A stretch of 64,000 bases of DNA from Comamonadaceae bacterium. GTDB lineage: Bacteria; Pseudomonadota; Gammaproteobacteria; Burkholderiales; Burkholderiaceae_C. Where the stretch lies: positions 29,957 to 93,956 of the forward strand of contig CANEVH010000004.1 of assembly GCA_947442105.1 (NCBI GenBank), read 5' to 3'. Positions 58,544 through 64,000 of this stretch are shown piece by piece (the stretch's first letter is position 1; each line of letters opens with the position of its first letter). The notes beneath the pieces were generated by a model. That model was given only the letters and a program-made list of their open reading frames with translations. It was not told the origin of the DNA and did no database searches. The translations under genes were made by a program, and so were the position numbers.

Positions 58544-59980
58544 ATGGCAATTTCGAACGCAAAAGCAGCGAGCTACAACGACACCGTCGTGCGGCAGTTC
58601 GCCATCATGACGGTGGTGTGGGGGGTGGTGGGCATGCTGGTGGGGGTGATCATCGCCGCCCAACTGGCCTGGCCTGAGCTTAATTTCGGCATTCCTTGGT
58701 TGAGTTATGGCCGCTTGCGACCCTTGCACACCAATGCGGTGATTTTTGCCTTTGGCGGCTGCGGGCTCTTTGCCGCCTCGTACTACGTGGTGCAGCGCAC
58801 TTCGCAGGTACGCTTGTTTGGCGACAAACTCGCGGCGTTTACCTTCTGGGGCTGGCAACTGGTGATTTTGGCGGCCGCCATCTCGCTCCCGCTGGGCTAC
58901 ACCCAGGGCAAGGAATACGCCGAGCTGGAGTGGCCCATCGACATCTTGATCACCCTGGTGTGGGTGTCCTACGCCATCGTCTTTTTTGGCACCTTGGGCA
59001 CGCGCAAGGTCAAGCACATTTACGTGGCCAACTGGTTTTTTGGCGCCTTCATTTTGGCCGTGGCCATATTGCACTTGGTCAACAGCGCGGCCATTCCGGC
59101 GGGCTGGTTGAAGTCGTACTCGGCCTATGCCGGTGTGCAAGACGCTATGGTGCAGTGGTGGTACGGCCACAACGCGGTGGGCTTCTTTTTGACCGCTGGT
59201 TTTCTGGGCATGATGTATTACTTCATCCCCAAGCAAGCGGAGCGGCCGGTGTACAGCTACCGCCTGTCTATCGTGCACTTTTGGGCCTTGATCTTTACTT
59301 ATATGTGGGCGGGTCCGCACCACCTGCACTACACCGCCTTGCCTGACTGGACTCAGTCGGTCGGCATGGTGTTCTCGCTGATATTGCTGGCGCCCAGCTG
59401 GGGCGGCATGATCAACGGCATCATGACGCTATCAGGCGCCTGGCACAAGTTGCGTGACGACCCCATCCTGCGCTTTTTGATCGTGTCCCTGTCCTTCTAC
59501 GGCATGAGCACTTTCGAGGGCCCCATGATGTCTATCAAAACCGTCAACGCGCTAAGCCATTACACCGACTGGACCGTGGGCCATGTGCACTCCGGCGCCT
59601 TGGGCTGGGTGGGCTTGGTGACTATGGGTTCGATGTACTACCTGATTCCCCGCCTGTTTGGGCAAAAGAAGATGTACAGCGTCAAGGCCATCGAAATCCA
59701 TTTCTGGACCGCCACCGTGGGCATCGTGATCTATATCGCCGCCATGTGGATTGCCGGGGTGATGCAAGGCCTGATGTGGCGTGCCGTCAACCCCGATGGC
59801 ACGCTCACCTACACCTTTGTGGAGTCGGTCAAGGCCACCTATCCCTTCTATGTGCTGCGCCTGCTCGGTGGCCTGCTCTACCTGGGCGGCATGCTGATCA
59901 TGCTCTGGAACACCCTGAAAACCGCCACAAACGGCCGCGCCGAGGCGGTGGCCATCCCGTTGGCCGTGGCCCACGCTTAA
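58544..59980 (+). CDS. ccoN: CcoN, cbb3 cytochrome oxidase catalytic subunit
   Basis: 478 residues from ATG 58544 with AGGAAA upstream (the frame is open to 58388). About 12 transmembrane helices. Haem/copper ligand region: [82 protein letters not shown] and [20 protein letters not shown]. Reduces oxygen to water at high affinity. Confidence 0.97.
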   Translation: MAISNAKAASYNDTVVRQFAIMTVVWGVVGMLVGVIIAAQLAWPELNFGIPWLSYGRLRPLHTNAVIFAFGGCGLFAASYYVVQRTSQVRLFGDKLAAFTFWGWQLVILAAAISLPLGYTQGKEYAELEWPIDILITLVWVSYAIVFFGTLGTRKVKHIYVANWFFGAFILAVAILHLVNSAAIPAGWLKSYSAYAGVQDAMVQWWYGHNAVGFFLTAGFLGMMYYFIPKQAERPVYSYRLSIVHFWALIFTYMWAGPHHLHYTALPDWTQSVGMVFSLILLAPSWGGMINGIMTLSGAWHKLRDDPILRFLIVSLSFYGMSTFEGPMMSIKTVNALSHYTDWTVGHVHSGALGWVGLVTMGSMYYLIPRLFGQKKMYSVKAIEIHFWTATVGIVIYIAAMWIAGVMQGLMWRAVNPDGTLTYTFVESVKATYPFYVLRLLGGLLYLGGMLIMLWNTLKTATNGRAEAVAIPLAVAHA

Positions 59981-59996
59981 ACCCAAGGAACGCACC

Positions 59997-60623
59997 ATGG
60001 CAAATGACAAACCCGCGTCAACCCTGTCGCACGAAAAGATCGAAACCAGCAACTTCCTCATGATCGTGCTGATCTTGCTGGTGCTGCTGGCTGGCGGCAT
60101 GGTCGAGATCGTGCCCCTGTTCTTCCAAAAATCGACCACCGAGCCGCTCAAGGGCGTGATGCCCTACACCGCGCTGCAACTCGCCGGGCGCGACATCTAC
60201 ACCCGCGAAGGCTGCTACAACTGCCATTCGCAGATGATTCGCCCTTTTAGGGCCGAGACGCTGCGCTACGGCCACTACTCGGTGGCTGGCGAGTCGGTGT
60301 ATGACCACCCCTTCCAATGGGGCAGCAAGCGCACCGGGCCTGACCTGGCCCGCGTAGGCGCCAAGTACAGCGACGAATGGCACCGCATCCACCTGATCAA
60401 CCCGCGTGACTTGGTGCCTGAATCCAATATGCCGGCCTACCCCTGGCTGGAGACCACGCCGGTAGACGCCGCCGCCATGCCCGGCCACATGCGCGCGCTG
60501 CGCAAAGTGGGCGTGCCCTATACCGATGCGCAAATTGCCAGCGCTGCCGACGAGGTCAAAGGCAAAACCGAACTCGACGCCACCATCGCCTACTTGCAGG
60601 TGCTGGGCTTGGCGCTGAAGTAA
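59997..60623 (+). CDS. ccoO: CcoO, cbb3 oxidase monohaem cytochrome c subunit
   Basis: 208 residues. One N-terminal transmembrane helix ([24 protein letters not shown]) and one haem c motif ([19 protein letters not shown]), with Met ligand region in [11 protein letters not shown]. Length and pattern are standard. 16 nt after ccoN. Confidence 0.96.
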   Translation: MANDKPASTLSHEKIETSNFLMIVLILLVLLAGGMVEIVPLFFQKSTTEPLKGVMPYTALQLAGRDIYTREGCYNCHSQMIRPFRAETLRYGHYSVAGESVYDHPFQWGSKRTGPDLARVGAKYSDEWHRIHLINPRDLVPESNMPAYPWLETTPVDAAAMPGHMRALRKVGVPYTDAQIASAADEVKGKTELDATIAYLQVLGLALK

Positions 60624-60638
60624 GCCCAGGAGACGGAC

Positions 60639-60776
60639 ATGGACGTAAACACCTTGCGCATTGCGGTCACCCTGGCCAGCTTTGCGATTTTTATCGGCAT
60701 CTTTTGCTGGGCGTGGTCACGCCGGCGCAGCCAAGACTTCGCCGAGGCCGCCAACCTGCCGTTTGAGCAGGATTGA
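60639..60776 (+). CDS. ccoQ: CcoQ, small cbb3 oxidase subunit
   Basis: 45 residues: MDVNTLRIAVTLASFAIFIG, one transmembrane helix, then SRRRSQDFAEAANLPFEQD. It sits between ccoO and ccoP as expected and matches CcoQ by size and the FxEAAxLPF tail; it stabilises the complex. Confidence 0.92.
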   Translation: MDVNTLRIAVTLASFAIFIGIFCWAWSRRRSQDFAEAANLPFEQD

Positions 60777-60803
60777 CGAACACAGTACGCACAAGGAAAC
60801 CTT

Positions 60804-61703
60804 ATGAGTGATTTCACCAGCAATTTTTGGCCCTGGTACGTGGGCGGCATCACCGTGGTGAGCATGCTTGCCTGCTTGCTGCTGCTGTGGTTTAGCGGCA
60901 AGGCGCGCGCCATGACCGCCTCGGACAACAGTACCGGCCATGTATGGGACGGCGACCTGCGCGAAATGAACAACCCCCTGCCGCGTTGGTGGGTGTGGCT
61001 GTTCGTGATTACCGTGATTTTTGGTTTTGTCTACCTGGCGCTCTATCCCGGCTTGGGCAGTTCGCCCGGTCAGCTGGCTTGGACCGCCCATGGCCAGTAC
61101 GAAGCCGAGGTGAAAAAAGCCAATTTGGCCGAAGCGCCCTTGTATGCCAAATTTGCCGCCATGAGCCCCGAGGCGGTGGCGCATGACCCGCAGGCCCATG
61201 CCATTGGCGAGCGCCTGTTCATGAACAACTGCGCCCAGTGCCACGGCTCGGACGCGCGGGGGTCCAAGGGCTTTCCCAACCTCACCGACAACGACTGGTT
61301 GCACGGCGGCACGCCTGAAAAAATCAAGGAAACCCTGGTTCTGGGCCGCATCGGGCAAATGCCACCCATGGCCGCTGCCGTGGGCACGCCCGACGATGTG
61401 AAAAACGTGGCCAACTACGTGCTCAGCCTCTCGGGCAGCCCGCACGATTCGGTGCGTGCCGCCCTGGGAAAACCTAAGTTCACGGTATGCGCCGCCTGCC
61501 ATGGCGCTGACGGCAAGGGCAACCAGGCCCTGGGCGCCCCGAACTTGACAGACCACACCTGGCTGCACGGCTATGGCGAAAACGCCATCATCACCATGGT
61601 GAACAACGGCAAGGTCAACCCAATGCCCGCCCAAGGCGAAAAACTCACCGAGGCGCAAATCCAGGTGCTGGCCAGCTATGTCTGGAGCATCTCCCATCCT
61701 TAA
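60804..61703 (+). CDS. ccoP: CcoP, cbb3 oxidase dihaem cytochrome c subunit
   Basis: 299 residues. Two transmembrane helices near the N-terminus and two haem c motifs: NNCAQCHGSDARG and TVCAACHGADGKG, with Met ligands in QMPPM and PMPAQG. N-terminal HVWDGDLREMNNPLPRWW is the usual CcoP start. Passes electrons to CcoO and CcoN. Confidence 0.97.
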   Translation: MSDFTSNFWPWYVGGITVVSMLACLLLLWFSGKARAMTASDNSTGHVWDGDLREMNNPLPRWWVWLFVITVIFGFVYLALYPGLGSSPGQLAWTAHGQYEAEVKKANLAEAPLYAKFAAMSPEAVAHDPQAHAIGERLFMNNCAQCHGSDARGSKGFPNLTDNDWLHGGTPEKIKETLVLGRIGQMPPMAAAVGTPDDVKNVANYVLSLSGSPHDSVRAALGKPKFTVCAACHGADGKGNQALGAPNLTDHTWLHGYGENAIITMVNNGKVNPMPAQGEKLTEAQIQVLASYVWSISHP

Positions 61704-61793
61704 GCCCATCCGTGAGCCCAGCGGCATTGGCCAGCGGCCATTTCGCTGGCTTGGTACGGCACGCTCGCAGCCTGCTTTGACCCAGACGACCTA

Positions 61794-63275
61794 TTGAGTG
61801 TTACTTTTTTGACCACCGATTCCACTCCCGCGCGCACGGTCATTCCGATTGCCGTGTCCCCCGACACCAGCCCGATTGCGCCCCCGCCGGGCGCGGACCC
61901 AGAACTGGTGTCGCTGTACGCCGCGCACCAGAAAATCTACCCGCGCAGCGTGTCGGGCTTTTTCTCACGCATACGCTGGGCCACGGTGTTTCTTACCCAG
62001 CTGGTGTTTTACGGCTTGCCGTGGTTGGACTGGGGCCAGCGCCAGGCGGTGCTGTTTGACCTGGGCGCGCGCCGGTTCTATATCTTTAACCTGGTCTTGT
62101 ACCCGCAAGACTTCATCTACCTCACCGGCCTGCTGGTGATCTCTGCCCTGTCGCTGTTTTTGTTTACCGCCGTGGCCGGGCGCCTGTGGTGCGGCTACGC
62201 CTGTCCGCAGACGGTGTATACCGAAATCTTCCTCTGGCTGGAAAAGCGCACCGAAGGCGACCGCTCGGCCCGCATGCGCCGCGATGCAGCGGGCTTTTCG
62301 TGGGAAAAGCTGGCCCGAAAATCCGCCAAACACGCCCTGTGGCTGGCCGTGGGCGTGTGGACCGGTTTTACCTTTGTGGGCTATTTCACGCCCATCCAGG
62401 TGCTAGCGCAAGAATTTATGACGCTGGGCGTGGGCCCCTGGGAGGCGTTCTGGGTGTTCTTTTACGGCTTTGCCACCTATGGCAACGCCGGCTTTATGCG
62501 CGAGCAGGTCTGCAAACACATGTGCCCGTATGCCCGCTTCCAAAGCGCCATGTTTGACAAGGACACCTTGGTGGTGACCTACGACGCCGAGCGCGGCGAA
62601 CCGCGCGGCGCGCGCTCCAAGAAGCTCGACCTGTCCCAGTCCAGCTTGGGCGCCTGCGTGGACTGCAGCCTGTGCGTGCAGGTCTGCCCCACCGGCATCG
62701 ACATCCGCAAAGGCCTGCAATACGAATGCATTGGCTGTGGCGCCTGCGCCGACGTGTGCGATGAGGTCATGGACAAAATGAACTACCCGCGCGGCCTGGT
62801 GAAATACTCCACCGAAAACGCGGTGACCGAGCACTGGACCCACAGCCAAACCCTGCGCCATGTGTTTCGCCCCCGTGTGGTCGTCTACACCTTGATCGTA
62901 TGGACACTGATTGCCGCCATGTTCGTCAGTTTGTCAATGCGCCCGCCGTTTAAGGTGGACGTGGAGCGCGACCGCAAGTCGCTGGCGCGTGAAGTCGAGG
63001 GCGGCATGATTGAAAACGTGTTTCGCCTGCAGATCATGAACGCCTCAGAGACACCGCAGCGTGTGCACATACAGGCCGATGGTCTGCCCGGCCTCAAGGT
63101 GCTTACTGACCCCGACCTGGTGGTCGATGCCGCGCAATCGCGCTGGGTGGTGGTGCGATTGCAAGTGTCAATCGAGAAGGTCAGCCCCGGTTCGCACCCG
63201 ATTCATTTTGAAATTGACGGCCAAGACAGCACTGCGGTGGTGATCGAGAAAGCCGTATTTATTGTTCCACGTTAA
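61794..63275 (+). CDS. ccoG: CcoG, polyferredoxin (cbb3 maturation)
   Basis: 493 residues; a TTG start at 61794 is used because no ATG/GTG is available close by. Multiple transmembrane helices, CGYACPQTVYTEIF, two [4Fe-4S] ferredoxin clusters (CVDCSLCVQVCPTGIDIRKGLQYECIGCGACADVC region) and a C-terminal Ig-like FixG domain. CcoG reduces Cu(II) for CcoI. Starts 91 nt after ccoP. Confidence 0.95.
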   Translation: MSVTFLTTDSTPARTVIPIAVSPDTSPIAPPPGADPELVSLYAAHQKIYPRSVSGFFSRIRWATVFLTQLVFYGLPWLDWGQRQAVLFDLGARRFYIFNLVLYPQDFIYLTGLLVISALSLFLFTAVAGRLWCGYACPQTVYTEIFLWLEKRTEGDRSARMRRDAAGFSWEKLARKSAKHALWLAVGVWTGFTFVGYFTPIQVLAQEFMTLGVGPWEAFWVFFYGFATYGNAGFMREQVCKHMCPYARFQSAMFDKDTLVVTYDAERGEPRGARSKKLDLSQSSLGACVDCSLCVQVCPTGIDIRKGLQYECIGCGACADVCDEVMDKMNYPRGLVKYSTENAVTEHWTHSQTLRHVFRPRVVVYTLIVWTLIAAMFVSLSMRPPFKVDVERDRKSLAREVEGGMIENVFRLQIMNASETPQRVHIQADGLPGLKVLTDPDLVVDAAQSRWVVVRLQVSIEKVSPGSHPIHFEIDGQDSTAVVIEKAVFIVPR

Positions 63276-63286
63276 GGAAAAAACCC

Positions 63287-63559
63287 ATGTACTACGCCCC
63301 GCCCGCAAGCAACGCACCCTGGTGGAAATTTGGCCACGTTTGGCTGGTTGTATCTGGCCCCGCCGTGGTGGTGGTGGCCAGCTTCTTTACCTTTTACCTG
63401 GCCTACGCGGGCATGGACACGGTGGTGGATGAGGGCTATTACCAAAAGGGGCTGGCCTTGAACCAGGCCTCAACACCTGCTGCCAACAATCTGGCCCCCG
63501 CGCTGCAAGCCCGCAACCACGCTGCTACGGGCGTGGTGGTATCGCCCAAAGGCAATTAA
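63287..63559 (+). CDS. ccoH: CcoH/FixH, short form
   Basis: 90 residues, about half the usual FixH. One transmembrane helix (WLVVSGPAVVVVASFFTFYLAYAG) followed by MDTVVDEGYYQKGLALNQ, the FixH signature. Short FixH proteins occur in related betaproteobacteria. It is 12 nt after ccoG. Confidence 0.85.
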   Translation: MYYAPPASNAPWWKFGHVWLVVSGPAVVVVASFFTFYLAYAGMDTVVDEGYYQKGLALNQASTPAANNLAPALQARNHAATGVVVSPKGN

Positions 63560-63622
63560 GCCACCCCAGCGACACGGACGGCGCCACCGACAGCGCTCTG
63601 GGTGTTGGCGGATTAAGCGACG

Positions 63623-64000
63623 TCAGGCGCAGTCGGTGCGGCCTACGATCTCCCGCAGCATGTCGCTGCGCAGAATGCGGATATTGCGCTTTTCCACCTC
63701 AATGAGGCCGTCCTCGGCAAACTTCGAGAAGGCGCGGCTCACGGTTTCGAGCTTCAGACCGAGATAACTGCCGATTTCCGCGCGCGACATGCGCAGCACC
63801 AGTTCGGTCTGCGAAAAGCCGCGCGCCTGCAGGCGGTCCACCAAGTTGAGTAAAAACGCCGCCAGGCGCTCTTCGGCGCGCATGCTGCCCAAGAGCAGCA
63901 TGATGCCGTTTTCACGCACGATTTCGCGGCTCATGATTTTGTGCACATGGCGCTGCATGGAGGAAATGTTCCGCGAAATCTCTTCGATGCGCTCAAACGG
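63623..64000 (-). CDS. fnr: FNR/ANR-family oxygen-sensing regulator (C-terminal part)
   Basis: The gene runs off the right edge; 125 C-terminal codons are visible. They contain the dimerisation helix (FERIEEISRNISSMQRHVHKIMSREI), MLLLGSMRAEERLAAFLLNL, and the DNA-binding helix (SRAEIGSYLGLKLETVSRAFSKF), where E-x-x-S-R recognises TTGAT half-sites. Located convergent to the cco cluster, whose promoters carry such boxes. The iron-sulfur N-terminus is outside the window. Confidence 0.93.
   Translation of the reverse strand, partial: PFERIEEISRNISSMQRHVHKIMSREIVRENGIMLLLGSMRAEERLAAFLLNLVDRLQARGFSQTELVLRMSRAEIGSYLGLKLETVSRAFSKFAEDGLIEVEKRNIRILRSDMLREIVGRTDCA

Overview
This window is GC-rich, densely coded chromosomal DNA from a betaproteobacterium. 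Gene order and protein style (cbb3 oxidase with CcoS/CcoQ/CcoG and a short FixH, TgpA-DUF58-MoxR unit, alanine-rich flagellar proteins) suggest Burkholderiales, probably a Comamonadaceae/Rhodoferax-like organism; that placement is inference. About 48 kb is one large, mostly polar-type flagellar locus, followed by a short housekeeping stretch and a microaerobic respiration locus.

Layout. (1) 1-12.9 kb, minus strand: flgBCDEF, then flgGHIJKL, then the start of fliD, which runs off the left edge. (2) 13.2-16.2 kb: a LysM/transglycosylase protein (minus) that probably supplies the wall-cutting domain missing from FlgJ, then divergent flgA-flgM-flgN. (3) 16.2-23.3 kb, minus: one operon with a small ORF, a giant Sel1-repeat protein, FlgP-like lipoprotein, FlgT-like protein, FimV-like protein, a FliK-like protein and a FlhB-C-terminal paralogue. 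(4) 23.3-27.5 kb, minus: three uncharacterised genes (a 15 x 25-residue WDW-repeat protein, a J-domain protein and a second Sel1 protein). (5) 27.8-29.6 kb: a sigma-54 activator without a receiver domain and a MazEF-type toxin-antitoxin pair. (6) 29.7-39.9 kb, minus: fliK (interrupted by an in-frame TAG), fliLMNOPQR, flhB, a SPOR-domain protein and two unknown proteins. (7) 40.1-48.8 kb: flhA-flhF-flhG-fliA-fliS, motA-motB, then a convergent periplasmic Sel1 protein and a coiled-coil membrane protein. (8) 49.3-55.7 kb: tgpA-DUF58-moxR, lgt, an HD-GYP response regulator, uspA. (9) 56-64 kb: ccoI-ccoS-ccoN-ccoO-ccoQ-ccoP-ccoG-ccoH and a convergent, partial fnr.

Regulation can be read from the DNA. 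Sigma-54 -24/-12 elements precede flgB, flgG, flgA, flhA and the Sel1/flgP/flgT operon, with a weaker one before fliK. Sigma-28 elements precede fliD, flgM and fliS. With the sigma-54 activator, FlgM, FliA, FlhF and FlhG in the same locus, this is a Pseudomonas/Vibrio-style cascade; no flhDC is present in the window. FNR boxes precede ccoI and ccoN, and fnr lies at the end of the same locus.

Most unusual content: the FlgP/FlgT-like genes in one sigma-54 operon with a giant Sel1 protein; the WDW-repeat/J-domain/Sel1 trio; the amber-interrupted fliK; a secreted Sel1 protein beside motAB that recalls MotX; and a hairpin element present twice. fliC, fliE-J and chemotaxis genes are not in the window.
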